Below, piece by piece: positions 1 to 8,648 of a DNA stretch of 64,000 nucleotides. The stretch is from Croceibacterium segetis (GTDB taxonomy: Bacteria > Pseudomonadota > Alphaproteobacteria > Sphingomonadales > Sphingomonadaceae), in contig NZ_JAANOZ010000003.1 of assembly GCF_011320115.1 (NCBI RefSeq), forward strand, positions 124,001 through 188,000, given 5' to 3'. Numbering within the stretch: the stretch's first letter is position 1; each line of letters starts with the position of its first letter. Made by a program: the position numbers and the translations under genes. A model generated the notes under the pieces. It was not told the DNA's origin. It saw only the letters and a program-made list of their open reading frames with translations, and ran no database searches.

Positions 1-2
1 TG

Positions 3-836
3 CCGGTGCGCAGGATCGGGTGGATATTCCATGTGGCGCAATGCGGCTCGACGCTGCTGGCGCGCGCTCTCGACCACCCCGACCGCTCGCTGGTTCTGCG
101 AGAGCCGGCGGTGTTGCGCCAACTGGGCGTCATGGCGGGGGCGAATGATCCTTCGGCGACCGGCCCCGCGCCCGCCCTGCTGCGCTTCGTGGTGGCGATG
201 CTCGGCAAGCGTTGGCATGCTGATCGGCCGGTTATCGTCAAGGCCAACGTCCCGGTGAACTTCATCGCCGCACGGGTCCTTGCGCTCGACCCGCTCGCAC
301 CCGCGATCATGCTTCATTTCCCGCTTGCCAACTACGTCGCTGCGATTCTGCGAACCGATGGGCACGTTCGCTGGACGGAGAATGTCTTCGCCGAGCTGCG
401 CATCGGCGAGAGTCGTTATTCTGCTGTGGCCCCACCGCAGACCGCGGCGGAAAAGGCGGCCGCCTTATGGTTCACCCAGATGAAGGCGTTCGAGAGCTTG
501 CTCCAAACATATGCCGGCGTGCGCAGCCTTGAGGCTTCGATGCTGTTCGACCGGCCCGCTGAGACGGTTCTCGCGGCCGCCGGTCTATTGGAACTCGATA
601 TGTCGGACGTCGAAGCGCGGCAGATCTCCGCGGGCGAACTGTTCCGTTCCTACTCGAAGAATCCCGCGCTCGATTACGATCCGGAGGTGCGGACGGCGCG
701 CGAGGCCGAGGCCATGCGGCGGCTCGAGAGAGAGATCGAGCAAGCGCGGGCCTGGGCGGAAGCGGCCGGTGAACGGCACGGTCTTCCGGCGGCGCTCGAC
801 CGGCCGCTGCTCGGCGAGCCGACGCCATTGCTCTAG
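3..836 (+). CDS. Sulfotransferase-like P-loop protein (5' end outside window)
   Basis: Open from the left edge, so the N-terminus is probably missing; a GTG at 6 is the first possible start inside the window. The visible protein begins almost directly with FHVAQCGSTLLARALD. This resembles the PAPS-binding P-loop of sulfotransferase-fold proteins, with CGST in place of the more usual SGTS form. The rest (about 260 residues) has the alternating helical pattern of the family, including an acidic/Arg-rich C-terminal helix. No acceptor substrate can be inferred. It converges on rpsD, with a strong bidirectional hairpin between them. The family call rests on the P-loop motif and overall look only. 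Confidence 0.6.
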   Translation, partial: PVRRIGWIFHVAQCGSTLLARALDHPDRSLVLREPAVLRQLGVMAGANDPSATGPAPALLRFVVAMLGKRWHADRPVIVKANVPVNFIAARVLALDPLAPAIMLHFPLANYVAAILRTDGHVRWTENVFAELRIGESRYSAVAPPQTAAEKAAALWFTQMKAFESLLQTYAGVRSLEASMLFDRPAETVLAAAGLLELDMSDVEARQISAGELFRSYSKNPALDYDPEVRTAREAEAMRRLEREIEQARAWAEAAGERHGLPAALDRPLLGEPTPLL

Positions 837-851
837 TCACGAGTTACAAAC

Positions 852-883
852 GAAAAGGGCGGCCCCGCGGGACCGCCCTTTCG
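852..883. terminator. Bidirectional intrinsic terminator between the sulfotransferase-like gene and rpsD
   Basis: The arms AAAGGGCGG (854-862) and CCGCCCTTT (873-881) pair perfectly around a GC-rich loop. The A-run on one side and T-run on the other let it act for both convergent genes. It starts 15 bases after the plus-strand stop and lies about 20 bases beyond the rpsD stop. Confidence 0.8.
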
Positions 884-902
884 TGTTCCGGTCGTCCGAA
901 GA

Positions 903-1517
903 TCAGCGCGAGTAGAACTCGACGACCAGGTTCGGTTCCATCGTCACCGGATAAGGCACCTCGTCGAGCGTCGGGATGCGCGCCAGAGTGACCTTGTCGG
1001 GGCCGTCGGCCGCCACGTAGTCGGGAACGTCACGCTCGGGCAGGCTCTGCGCCTCGGCCACCAACGCCATGTCCTTGGCCTTGTCGCCCAGGCTGATCAC
1101 GTCGCCGAGCGCCACGCGGCGGCTGGCGATGTTGCACTTCACGCCGTTGACGCGAACGTGGCCGTGGCTGACGAGCTGGCGGGCAGAGAAGATCGTCGGC
1201 GCGAACTTGGCGCGGTAGACGACCATGTCGAGCCGGCGCTCGAGCAGGCCGATCAGGTTCTGCCCGGTGTCGCCCTTCATCCGGCTGGCTTCCTGGTACG
1301 TCGCCTTGAATTGCTTCTCGGTGACGTCGCCGTAGTAGCCCTTGAGCTTCTGCTTGGCCCGCAGCTGCAGACCGAAGTCGCTCATCTTGCCCTTGCGACG
1401 CTGGCCGTGCTGGCCCGGACCGTAGGAGCGGCGGTTGACCGGAGAATTCGGACGGCCCCAGATGTTTTCGCCCATCCGGCGGTCGAGTTTGTACTTGGCG
1501 CTCTTGCGCTTCGACAT
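903..1517 (-). CDS. rpsD: 30S ribosomal protein S4
   Basis: 204 residues, the normal length for bacterial S4. The N-terminus [20 protein letters not shown] is of the alphaproteobacterial type. The S4 RNA-binding fold lies at about residues 93-155 ([15 protein letters not shown], then [15 protein letters not shown]). The C-terminus ends in VEFYSR. S4 nucleates assembly of the 16S 5' domain and in many bacteria represses its own operon. Here the gene stands alone rather than in the alpha operon, as is usual in alphaproteobacteria. The 170-base leader contains a perfect 8-bp hairpin (1580-1600). Confidence 0.98.
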   Translation of the reverse strand: MSKRKSAKYKLDRRMGENIWGRPNSPVNRRSYGPGQHGQRRKGKMSDFGLQLRAKQKLKGYYGDVTEKQFKATYQEASRMKGDTGQNLIGLLERRLDMVVYRAKFAPTIFSARQLVSHGHVRVNGVKCNIASRRVALGDVISLGDKAKDMALVAEAQSLPERDVPDYVAADGPDKVTLARIPTLDEVPYPVTMEPNLVVEFYSR

Positions 1518-1579
1518 CGTGTCGATCCTTCAATTTGCTGCCGCTATCCCATCGATAGCGTTTCAACCCGGTATCGCAC

Positions 1580-1600
1580 CGCTGGAGCTATTCTCCAGCG
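1580..1600. other. Perfect 8-bp hairpin in the rpsD upstream region
   Basis: CGCTGGAG (1580-1587) and CTCCAGCG (1593-1600) pair with a 5-base loop. There is no T-run, so it is not an obvious intrinsic terminator. It lies 63 bases upstream of the rpsD start on the minus strand. It could be a leader structure or the end of the transcript of the small upstream gene. Confidence 0.4.
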
Positions 1601-1687
1601 CGGCCGCCGCTTCACCGGGATGCGGGGCCAATCGCGAGCGGCGCCAATGGCCGCCCGAGACCGGAATGTCAATCTATGAGAGGCTTG

Positions 1688-1960
1688 TCAGCCGGCCTGG
1701 CCCGCACCTTCGCGGATGCCACCCATCCTGCTGCCGTACTCGTCAAGGTTCTTCTTGGTTTCCGCGGCGACCTTGTCCCATTCCGCCTGCGTCAGGCAGA
1801 CACGGCGCTTGCCGATCAGGGAGCCCGTGATGTTTTCGGTGCGGCAGACCTTCTTTTCCTTGGTCGTTGCACCGCCACTGGCGTTGCTCTCGTCCTTGGC
1901 GAGGAGCGGAGCCGACATTCCCATTGCGAGCGCGGCTGCCAGTAAGATCTTCACCTGCAT
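1688..1960 (-). CDS. Small secreted protein with a conserved two-cysteine core
   Basis: 90 residues. A clear Sec signal peptide (MQVKILLAAALAMGMSAPLLA, cleavage near A21) is followed by a charged mature part. The core reads KKVCRTENITGSLIGKRRVC (C39 and C55), then LTQAEWDKVAAETKK. The pattern C-x15-C followed by an EW pair recurs, as I recall, in short periplasmic proteins of sphingomonads with no known function. The two cysteines could form a disulfide. The gene stands alone between trmJ and rpsD, preceded by a relatively A+T-rich stretch (about 2020-2085) that could hold its promoter. No function is assigned. Confidence 0.7.
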   Translation of the reverse strand: MQVKILLAAALAMGMSAPLLAKDESNASGGATTKEKKVCRTENITGSLIGKRRVCLTQAEWDKVAAETKKNLDEYGSRMGGIREGAGQAG

Positions 1961-2090
1961 TCCATCCTCCTGACAATTCGATCCTCAGGAGCGACCACCT
2001 GCCGCTGCCGACCACGAAGAGTGAGCGATAAAGTAATCGCTGTGCGTGAAAATGCAAACGACGTACAAAGTATTACAAAGATGAATGGGC

Positions 2091-2816
2091 TCAGCGTTCC
2101 TTTCGCCCGAGCGCGCTCAACACGCCGCGGAGCGTGCGCACCTGGAGATGGTTCCAGCCGGGCTTGGTGAGCACGCCGCGCAGTGTCCGGCGCGTTGCTT
2201 CGGCCCGCGCGGGAGGGCGAAAGTAGTCTTTCGGCTCGAGCAGCTCCTCGAGATGCGCAATCAAGCCCTCGAGTTCTTCCTGCGGGGCCGGCGGCAGTTG
2301 CTCATCGAGCGTAGGCTGCGAGAGCTCGCGATGCTTCGACCATTCGTAAGCCATCAGGATCACCGCCTGCGCGAGATTGAGCGAGCCGAACTCGGGGTTG
2401 ATCGGCACGGTAACGATGGTTCGGGCGAGGGCGACGTCATCGGTTTCGAGGCCCGAGCGCTCGGGGCCGAAAAGGATCGCGCTTCGCCCGGATTGCGAGG
2501 CGATTTCGAGCGCCGCCGATTCGGGCGTGAGCACCGGCTTGGTCACACCACGCTTGCGCACCGTAGTAGCGTAGACGTGTGCGCAATCGGCGACCGCTGC
2601 GGCCGTGCTGTCATAGACCTGCGCGTCCGCGAGAACCTGATCGGCGCCGCTTGCCGCGGGCCCGGCGGCGGGATTGGGCCAGCCGTCGCGCGGAGCGACC
2701 AGGCGAAGTTCGGTGAGCCCGAAGTTGAGCATCGCCCGCGCCGCCTTGCCGATGTTCTCGCCCAGTTGAGGACGGACCAGGACGATGACGGGCGCTTCAG
2801 GAGTCGCTTGCGGCAT
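2091..2816 (-). CDS. trmJ: tRNA (cytidine/uridine-2'-O-)-methyltransferase of the TrmJ/SpoU type
   Basis: 241 residues from the ATG at 2816; an in-frame GTG three codons earlier is possible. SPOUT knot motifs are present: [15 protein letters not shown] (about residues 15-29), [10 protein letters not shown], and [19 protein letters not shown]. These form the trefoil-knot SAM site. TrmJ 2'-O-methylates position 32 of certain tRNAs. The gene overlaps the end of nrdR by 20 bases and is last in the rpiB-glyA-nrdR operon. The subfamily (TrmJ rather than another SpoU member) is inferred from length and the N-terminal motif. Confidence 0.85.
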   Translation of the reverse strand: MPQATPEAPVIVLVRPQLGENIGKAARAMLNFGLTELRLVAPRDGWPNPAAGPAASGADQVLADAQVYDSTAAAVADCAHVYATTVRKRGVTKPVLTPESAALEIASQSGRSAILFGPERSGLETDDVALARTIVTVPINPEFGSLNLAQAVILMAYEWSKHRELSQPTLDEQLPPAPQEELEGLIAHLEELLEPKDYFRPPARAEATRRTLRGVLTKPGWNHLQVRTLRGVLSALGRKER

Positions 2817-3276
2817 CCCGCACACCGGCTTCCTGGATCGCGCTGGCGAATTCCTCGAAATCGCGCGCTTCGCCGAAGTCGCGGTAGACGCTGGCGAAAC
2901 GGATGTAGGCGACCGAGTCCAGCTGGCGCAGACCGTCCATCACCATCTCGCCAATGCGCGCCGAGGCGATTTCCGCTTCGCCGATGGTTTCGACTTGCCG
3001 CTGGATGCCCGACACGAGTTGGTCGATGCGTTCCTGTTCGATGCTGCGCTTGCGGCAGGCGAGGGCGACCGACTGTTCGATCTTGCTGCGTTCGAACGGC
3101 TCGCGCTTGCCGCCGCTCTTGATCACCACGATCTCGCGCAACTGAACCCGCTCGAAGGTGGTGAATCGGGCGCCGCAGCTTTCGCACTGGCGGCGGCGAC
3201 GAATCGAGGTGTTGTCCTCGGTCGGGCGCGAATCCTTTACCTGGCTGTCGTCATGCGCGCAGAAGGGGCAGCGCAT
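2797..3276 (-). CDS. nrdR: Transcriptional repressor NrdR
   Basis: 159 residues. The N-terminal zinc ribbon has C3-x2-C6 and C31-x2-C34, with the basic stretch SIRRRRQC between them for DNA contact. An ATP-cone follows (about 46-136, starting [15 protein letters not shown]). NrdR senses ATP/dATP and represses ribonucleotide reductase genes through NrdR boxes. It sits downstream of glyA in one operon, linking one-carbon and deoxynucleotide metabolism as in many alphaproteobacteria. The length and all zinc ligands are normal. Confidence 0.97.
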   Translation of the reverse strand: MRCPFCAHDDSQVKDSRPTEDNTSIRRRRQCESCGARFTTFERVQLREIVVIKSGGKREPFERSKIEQSVALACRKRSIEQERIDQLVSGIQRQVETIGEAEIASARIGEMVMDGLRQLDSVAYIRFASVYRDFGEARDFEEFASAIQEAGVRDAASDS

Positions 3277-3282
3277 CAGGAG

Positions 3283-3498
3283 TCAGCGCTTGACCCGGTT
3301 GTAGAGCATGAACCCGGCGCCGGCGAGCAAGCCGATCGGCCAGGTCACCACCGGCAAGATCCCGGCCGCGACAGCGCCCACGGCGGCGCCGATCAGCACC
3401 GGCTTGGTCGAGGGGTGATGCATCCCCTCCTTGGCCATGCCGACGATTTCCTCGCGCATGTCGTCGACCAGATCGGGTTCGTCGTGAGGATCGGTCAT
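3283..3498 (-). CDS. Small two-segment membrane protein in the glyA-nrdR operon
   Basis: 71 residues. An acidic N-terminal half (MTDPHDEPDLVDDMREEIVG) is followed by two short hydrophobic segments with a Gly-rich first one (VLIGAAVGAVAAGILPVVTW, then PIGLLAGAGFMLYNRVKR). The basic tail suggests a cytoplasmic C-terminus. It fits between glyA (4-base gap) and nrdR (6-base gap), so it must be co-transcribed. The family was not recognised. The tight spacing and clean start support a real gene. Confidence 0.7.
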   Translation of the reverse strand: MTDPHDEPDLVDDMREEIVGMAKEGMHHPSTKPVLIGAAVGAVAAGILPVVTWPIGLLAGAGFMLYNRVKR

Positions 3499-3502
3499 AG
3501 GC

Positions 3503-4822
3503 TTATCTCCCGGGATAGACGGGGAAGGCGGCGCACAGCTCGCCCACCCGGCGGCGGACGCTCTCTTCTACCTGAGCATCGCCTTCGTCGCCATTCTTCG
3601 CAAGTCCCTCGACGACTTCTGCAATCAGTCCGCCGATCTTGCGGAACTCGGCCGGGCCGAACCCGCGGGTGGTGCCCGCCGGCGTTCCGAGACGGACGCC
3701 CGAGGTGACGAACGGGCTCTTCGTGTCGAACGGGATGCCGTTCTTGTTACAGGTGAGATACGCCCGATCGAGGCCCTTTTCCGCCGCTTTCCCGGTCACG
3801 TCCTTGGGCGTGAGGTCGACCAGCATGAGGTGATTATCGGTCCCGCCCGAGACAATCCGCAGGCCCGATTCCTCGAGGCTCGCGGCAAGCGCCTTGGCGT
3901 TCTCGACCACGCTCGCGGCATAGGCCTTGAACTCGGGCCGCAGCGCTTCGCCGAAAGCGACCGCCTTGGCGGCGATGACATGGACCAGCGGGCCGCCCTG
4001 GAGGCCGGGGAACACCGCCATGTTGAGCGGCTTGGACAATTCCTCGTCGTTCCACAGGATCACGCCCGAGCGCGGGCCGCGCAGGCTCTTGTGGGTGGTC
4101 GTGGTGACGACGTGCGCGTGGGGGAATGGGCTCGGGTGAACGCCGCCGGCGACGAGGCCCGAAAAATGCGACATGTCGGCCAGCAGGTACGCGCCCACTT
4201 CGTCGGCGATCTCGCGGAAGGCGACGAAGTCCCAGTGGCGCGGGTAGGCGGTGGCGCCGGCGATGATCAGCTTGGGCTTGTGCTCGTGGGCGAGGCGGCG
4301 GACTTCGTCCATGTCAAGCCGCTGGTCCTCGCGGCGCACCCCGTAAGGCACCGCGTTGAACCATTTGCCGCTCATGTTGACCGGCGAGCCGTGCGTCAGG
4401 TGCCCGCCGGCGGAGAGGTTGAGTCCCATGAAAGTGTCGCCGGGATTGAGCAAGGCGAAGAACACCGCCTGGTTCATCTGGCTGCCCGAGTTGGGCTGGA
4501 CGTTGGCGAACTGGCAGCCGAACAGCGCCTTTGCCCGCTCGATGGCGAGGGTCTCGACGACGTCGGCGTACTCGCAGCCGCCGTAGTAGCGTTTGCCCGG
4601 ATAGCCTTCGGCGTACTTGTTGGTGAACACCGATCCGGTCGCTTCGAGCACCGCCTTGCTGGCGATGTTTTCCGAAGCGATCAGCTCGATTCGGTCGCGC
4701 TGCCGGCCGAGCTCGTTGCGGATGGCCTGGTAAACATCGGGATCGGCTTCGGCGAGGCTATCGTGCCAGAAGCGATTGACGGCATCTGAAAGCTCGGATT
4801 GCGGCGCGTTGGCGGTGGTCAT
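3503..4822 (-). CDS. glyA: Serine hydroxymethyltransferase
   Basis: 439 residues starting [13 protein letters not shown] at 4822. The frame stays open upstream into rpiB, but that part is not protein-like. PLP-dependent fold type I enzyme converting serine and tetrahydrofolate to glycine and 5,10-methylene-THF. Motifs include [16 protein letters not shown] near the N-terminus, YPGKRYYGG, and the PLP-lysine segment [16 protein letters not shown]. It follows rpiB with a 5-base gap, so its ribosome site lies within the rpiB end. Length matches the family. Confidence 0.98.
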   Translation of the reverse strand: MTTANAPQSELSDAVNRFWHDSLAEADPDVYQAIRNELGRQRDRIELIASENIASKAVLEATGSVFTNKYAEGYPGKRYYGGCEYADVVETLAIERAKALFGCQFANVQPNSGSQMNQAVFFALLNPGDTFMGLNLSAGGHLTHGSPVNMSGKWFNAVPYGVRREDQRLDMDEVRRLAHEHKPKLIIAGATAYPRHWDFVAFREIADEVGAYLLADMSHFSGLVAGGVHPSPFPHAHVVTTTTHKSLRGPRSGVILWNDEELSKPLNMAVFPGLQGGPLVHVIAAKAVAFGEALRPEFKAYAASVVENAKALAASLEESGLRIVSGGTDNHLMLVDLTPKDVTGKAAEKGLDRAYLTCNKNGIPFDTKSPFVTSGVRLGTPAGTTRGFGPAEFRKIGGLIAEVVEGLAKNGDEGDAQVEESVRRRVGELCAAFPVYPGR

Positions 4823-4827
4823 GGGGG

Positions 4828-5271
4828 TCAGGCGTCCTGCGGTGACTTGGAAAGCTTGTCGACGCGTCCGGCATGGCGGCCGCCTTCGAATTCGGTGGAG
4901 AGGAATGCGGCGACGCAGGCGCGGGCCATTTCCGGCCCGATAAGGCGGGCGCCCATGGCGATGGCGTTGGCGTCGTTGTGCGAGCGGCAGAGCCTGGCGG
5001 AGAGCGGCTCCGAGACCTGGGCGCAGCGCACTTTGGGGTTGCGGTTGGCGGCGATGGCGATGCCGATGCCCGAGCCGCACAGCGCGATCCCGCGCTCGGC
5101 CGCGCCCGAGGCGATCGCCTCGCCAATCTTGTAGCCGTAGTCAGGATAATCGACGCTCGCGGTGTCGTAGGGCCCGAGATCGGCGACCTCGTGGCCCTGC
5201 TCGGTGAGCCACTGGACGAGGTCGGCTTTCATGTCGAGCGCGGCATGATCGGACGCGATGGCGATCTTCAT
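4828..5271 (-). CDS. rpiB: Ribose-5-phosphate isomerase B
   Basis: 147 residues from [11 protein letters not shown] at 5271; an upstream in-frame extension is possible but matches no family N-terminus. RpiB/LacAB fold. The catalytic C65 lies in [14 protein letters not shown] and H98 in CRSHNDAN, matching the residues used by the E. coli enzyme. It interconverts ribose 5-phosphate and ribulose 5-phosphate. First gene of the operon rpiB-glyA-membrane protein-nrdR-trmJ. The 98-base gap to the divergent aldo/keto reductase must contain both promoters. Confidence 0.95.
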   Translation of the reverse strand: MKIAIASDHAALDMKADLVQWLTEQGHEVADLGPYDTASVDYPDYGYKIGEAIASGAAERGIALCGSGIGIAIAANRNPKVRCAQVSEPLSARLCRSHNDANAIAMGARLIGPEMARACVAAFLSTEFEGGRHAGRVDKLSKSPQDA

Positions 5272-5369
5272 GCACCGCCCATAAGCATTTGCCGCGCGCG
5301 GTGCCACCGCAAATGGGCTTTGTCCCCGGCGAGGTCAGCTATAGGGGCGGGAGCGAAGGAGAGTCGGCC

Positions 5370-6374
5370 ATGGAATACCGCTACCTCGGGCGCAGCGCCT
5401 TGAAAGTCTCGCCGTTGTGCCTCGGCACGATGATGTTCGGCGGCGCGACCGACGAGCCGACCGCCAAACGGATCATCGACAAGGCGCGCGATCAAGGGAT
5501 CAACTTCCTCGACGCGGCCGACCTCTACAACGGCGGGGCTTGCGAGGAAGTCGTCGGCCGATCGATCAGGGACAGCCGCCATCACTGGGTCGTCGCCACC
5601 AAGTTCGGCTACAACAGCAGCGGCAAGCCCAACGAGGGCGGGCAGTCGCGCAAGTGGATCTTCCAGGACGTCGACGACAGCCTGCGCCGGCTCGGCACGG
5701 ATTTCATCGACATTCTCTATTTCCACCGCTCGGACAACGAGGCCGGCTTCGAGGAACCGCTGCGGGCGATCAAGGACCTGATGGCCCAAGGCAAGGTGCG
5801 CTACTACGGCGTCTCGAATTTCAAGGCCTGGCGGATCATGGAAGTCTGCCGCGTGGCCGATCGGCTCGGCATGGACCGGCCGATCGTCAGCCAGCCGCTC
5901 TACAACATCGTCGACCGCCTGTCCGAGGTCGAGCAACTGCCCGCGGCCGGCCACTGCGGGATCGGCGTCGCGCCCTACAGTCCGCTCGCCCGCGGGGTGC
6001 TCAGCGGCAAGTACGATCTCGGCGCGCCGCCGCCCGAAGGCTCGCGCGCGGGACGCAACGACGTGCGCATCATGCAGACCGAGTGGCGGCCGGAATCGCT
6101 CGAGATTGCCCGCAAGGTAGCCGAGCGCGCCGAGGCCAGGGGCCTATCGACAGTCGCCTTCGCCATCGCCTGGGTGATGCGCAACAGGTTCGTCACCGCG
6201 CCGATCGTCGGCCCGCGTACCGAAGAGCAATGGGACGCCTACGTCCCCGCTATCGACGCCGCGCTCGATGCCGAGGACGAGGCGTTCGTCGACAGTCTCG
6301 TGCCGCCGGGCCACGCCTCGACGCCGGGCTACACCGATCCGGCCTATCCCATCGAGGGGCGCCAGGTACGCTGA
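5370..6374 (+). CDS. Aldo/keto reductase
   Basis: 334 residues from the ATG at 5370, chosen because GAAGGAG lies 9 bases upstream and the fold starts at MEYRYLGRSALKVSPLCLG. TIM-barrel NADPH-dependent reductase with the catalytic tetrad D48, Y53, K78 and H119 (LDAADLYNGG, VVATKFGY, LYFHRSD). The C-terminal VGPRTEEQW loop is the cofactor-binding part. A BKACE enzyme follows 23 bases downstream, so both probably act in one catabolic route. The substrate is unknown; sequence style resembles the broad group annotated as YajO/Tas-like or sugar dehydrogenases. Confidence 0.92.
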   Translation: MEYRYLGRSALKVSPLCLGTMMFGGATDEPTAKRIIDKARDQGINFLDAADLYNGGACEEVVGRSIRDSRHHWVVATKFGYNSSGKPNEGGQSRKWIFQDVDDSLRRLGTDFIDILYFHRSDNEAGFEEPLRAIKDLMAQGKVRYYGVSNFKAWRIMEVCRVADRLGMDRPIVSQPLYNIVDRLSEVEQLPAAGHCGIGVAPYSPLARGVLSGKYDLGAPPPEGSRAGRNDVRIMQTEWRPESLEIARKVAERAEARGLSTVAFAIAWVMRNRFVTAPIVGPRTEEQWDAYVPAIDAALDAEDEAFVDSLVPPGHASTPGYTDPAYPIEGRQVR

Positions 6375-6397
6375 TCACGCAAGGGAGGGGATTACCA

Positions 6398-7324
6398 ATG
6401 TTCGCCGGCAACAAGTTCATCGTCAGCGCCGCGCTCAACGGCGGCATGCAGCAGGACCGTGACGGGGCGGTCGTCCCCAAGCAGCCCGAGGAAATCGGTG
6501 AGGCCGCCGCGCGCTGCTGGGAAGCCGGCGCGGCGATGGTCCATGTCCACGCTCGCGGCCCAGACGGCAAGAACACCGGCGACAAGGAGGTCTACGCAGA
6601 GATCATCCGCCAGATCCGCGCCCGCTCGCCGGTCCTGATCCAGACGACGAACGGCATCGGGGTCCGACGCGATCCGGACACCGGGCAATTCATCTGGCCG
6701 ACCGACGCCGAGCGTTTGGGTCTGCTGGAACTGGAGCCACGGCAGGACCTGTTCGGCATCGCCGGTGGATCGGCCGATTTCTATCATCCCGAGGGTGGCT
6801 ACGTGAACGAGACGCCCTATGTGAACTCGCCCGATCTGCTCAAGCAGACCATCAAGGCGGTCTACGCGATGGGCTCGGCGCTCGAATACGAGATCGTCGA
6901 GGCGAGCTCGATCCACCGGCTGCTGCGCTATGCCGAGGAAGGGCTGTTCGACCGCGACCGCGATAACGTCTGGCTGCTCCACGGCGGCGGTTACGGTGCG
7001 GTACCGGCGATCGCGCGCAATCTGATCTTCAATGTCGAGGAAGGCCTGCGCTATTTCCCCCGGGCGATCTGGGGGATGACCTCTACCGGTCGCGCGATGT
7101 TCCCGATGATCGCGCTCGGGCTGTCGATGCACTGCGACCTCGTGCGCGTCGGCTTCGAGGATGGGCTCTATTTGCCTGACGGTTCGATCGCCCGCGACAA
7201 CAGAGAAATGGTCGAGGCGGCGGTGACCATGGGGAGATTCTTTGGGATGGAGCCGGCCACCGTCGAGGAAGCCCGCGAACGCTTCGGCATCAGCGAATTG
7301 GCGAACGTCTCGGCAGTAGGATAA
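6398..7324 (+). CDS. BKACE (DUF849) beta-keto acid cleavage enzyme
   Basis: 308 residues from the ATG at 6398, with GGGAGGGG (6383-6390) as ribosome site. Beta-keto acid cleavage enzymes (Kce family) are Zn-dependent TIM barrels. They condense a beta-keto acid with acetyl-CoA to give acetoacetate and a new acyl-CoA. The Zn ligands are visible as MVHVHAR (H49, H51) and the Glu in VGFEDGLY; SAALNGG is the N-terminal signature. The frame stays open far upstream through the reductase, which is an artefact of high G+C. The substrate cannot be read from sequence. It is probably in an operon with the aldo/keto reductase. Confidence 0.9.
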   Translation: MFAGNKFIVSAALNGGMQQDRDGAVVPKQPEEIGEAAARCWEAGAAMVHVHARGPDGKNTGDKEVYAEIIRQIRARSPVLIQTTNGIGVRRDPDTGQFIWPTDAERLGLLELEPRQDLFGIAGGSADFYHPEGGYVNETPYVNSPDLLKQTIKAVYAMGSALEYEIVEASSIHRLLRYAEEGLFDRDRDNVWLLHGGGYGAVPAIARNLIFNVEEGLRYFPRAIWGMTSTGRAMFPMIALGLSMHCDLVRVGFEDGLYLPDGSIARDNREMVEAAVTMGRFFGMEPATVEEARERFGISELANVSAVG

Positions 7325-7339
7325 GCGGCCTGAAGCTCA

Positions 7340-8632
7340 TCACAGGTCGATTGCGGCGAAGCCGAGGAACAGCGCAGACGCGGCGATCATCACCACCGTT
7401 GCCGCCCAGCCGAAGACTTTCTGCCTCCGCGAGATCACCACGCGCCCCATCGCTCGCGGGTTGCTCACGATCAGCATCATCATGATCATCAACGGGCTGG
7501 CCAGCAGTCCGTTGACCACGGCTGTCCAGTACAGCGCTCGCGCCGGGTCGATCCCAATCCAGGAGAGCGAGGCGCCGGCCAGGGTGGTGGCGGCAATCGT
7601 GCCGTAGAAGAGCCGAGCGGCGAGCGGCTTTGCATCGAGGCTACCGGCGACACCCGCCATCTCCGACACCGCGTAAGCGGCCGAGCCTGCGAGCACCGGC
7701 ACGGCAAGCAGCCCGGTGCCGATAATTCCGGCGGCGAACATCGCGAACGCGAACTGGCCGGCGATCGGGCGAAGCGCCTCGGCGGCCTGCGAAGAGGTCT
7801 CGATGTCGCGAATCCCATGAGCATGGAGCGTGGCCGCGGTGGCGTAGACGATTGCCAACGAAATGAGCGTGCTGAACGCCATTCCTGTGAGCGTGTCGAC
7901 GCGAATGCGCTTCATCTCGGGGCCGGTGGACTTCGGGGTCAGGCACAGCGGCTTGGCGTGGCTGCGGTGCTGCTCTTCGATCTCTTGCGCGGCTTGCCAG
8001 AAGAACAGGTAGGGGCTGATTGTCGTCCCGAGAATAGCGACAAAGGCGGTCGCATAGGCGATGTTGGACTGCAACTCCGGCACCACCAGCGAGCGCAGCG
8101 CGTGCCCCCAGGGGACACCGGCGACCATCACGACCGCGACATAGGTGAACAGCGAGAGCGAGATCCATTTGAGGGCCGAAGCGTAGCGTGGATAGCTGAG
8201 CCAGACCTCAAGCACGATGCACACGACGCCGAAGCCGAGCGTGTAGAGCCCGGGCGGACCGCCGGTGAGCATCGCGAGAGAAGCGCCCATCGCGCTGAGA
8301 TCGGCTCCGAGGTTGATCACGTTGGCGATCAGCAGAAGCGAGACCATGAACCACAGCAGCCAGCGGGGGTAATGCCGCCGCAGGTTGCGGGCGATTCCCG
8401 CGCCGGTCACCCGGCCGATCTCGGCGGCTATCTCCTGTATCGCCACCATGAGCGGAAAACTGAGAACGAAAGTCCAGGCAAGGCCGTAGCCGAATTCGGC
8501 GCCGACCTGGCTGTGCGTGCCGATTCCGCTCGGATCGTCATCTGCCGCGCCGGTGATCAGCCCCGGGCCGAGGGTCTTCAGGAAGGTGGCAGCTTTGCCG
8601 GCCGGCGGAGCTAGCTGATCGGGTTCGGTCAT
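7340..8632 (-). CDS. Nramp-related divalent metal transporter of the divergent DDPS type
   Basis: 430 residues with about 11 hydrophobic segments in the LeuT-like Nramp arrangement. The TM1 metal loop reads GLITGAADDDPSGIGT where classic MntH/Nramp has DPGN. The TM6 region reads TTISPYLFFWQA, lacking the Met-Pro-His-Asn that coordinates Mn/Fe in MntH. It therefore belongs to a divergent Nramp-related clade whose ion is uncertain. It is 16 bases downstream of the MFS gene and likely the last gene of the regulator-GMC-MFS operon. Confidence 0.85.
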   Translation of the reverse strand: MTEPDQLAPPAGKAATFLKTLGPGLITGAADDDPSGIGTHSQVGAEFGYGLAWTFVLSFPLMVAIQEIAAEIGRVTGAGIARNLRRHYPRWLLWFMVSLLLIANVINLGADLSAMGASLAMLTGGPPGLYTLGFGVVCIVLEVWLSYPRYASALKWISLSLFTYVAVVMVAGVPWGHALRSLVVPELQSNIAYATAFVAILGTTISPYLFFWQAAQEIEEQHRSHAKPLCLTPKSTGPEMKRIRVDTLTGMAFSTLISLAIVYATAATLHAHGIRDIETSSQAAEALRPIAGQFAFAMFAAGIIGTGLLAVPVLAGSAAYAVSEMAGVAGSLDAKPLAARLFYGTIAATTLAGASLSWIGIDPARALYWTAVVNGLLASPLMIMMMLIVSNPRAMGRVVISRRQKVFGWAATVVMIAASALFLGFAAIDL

Positions 8633-8648
8633 GCGGACAGCGGTGGGT

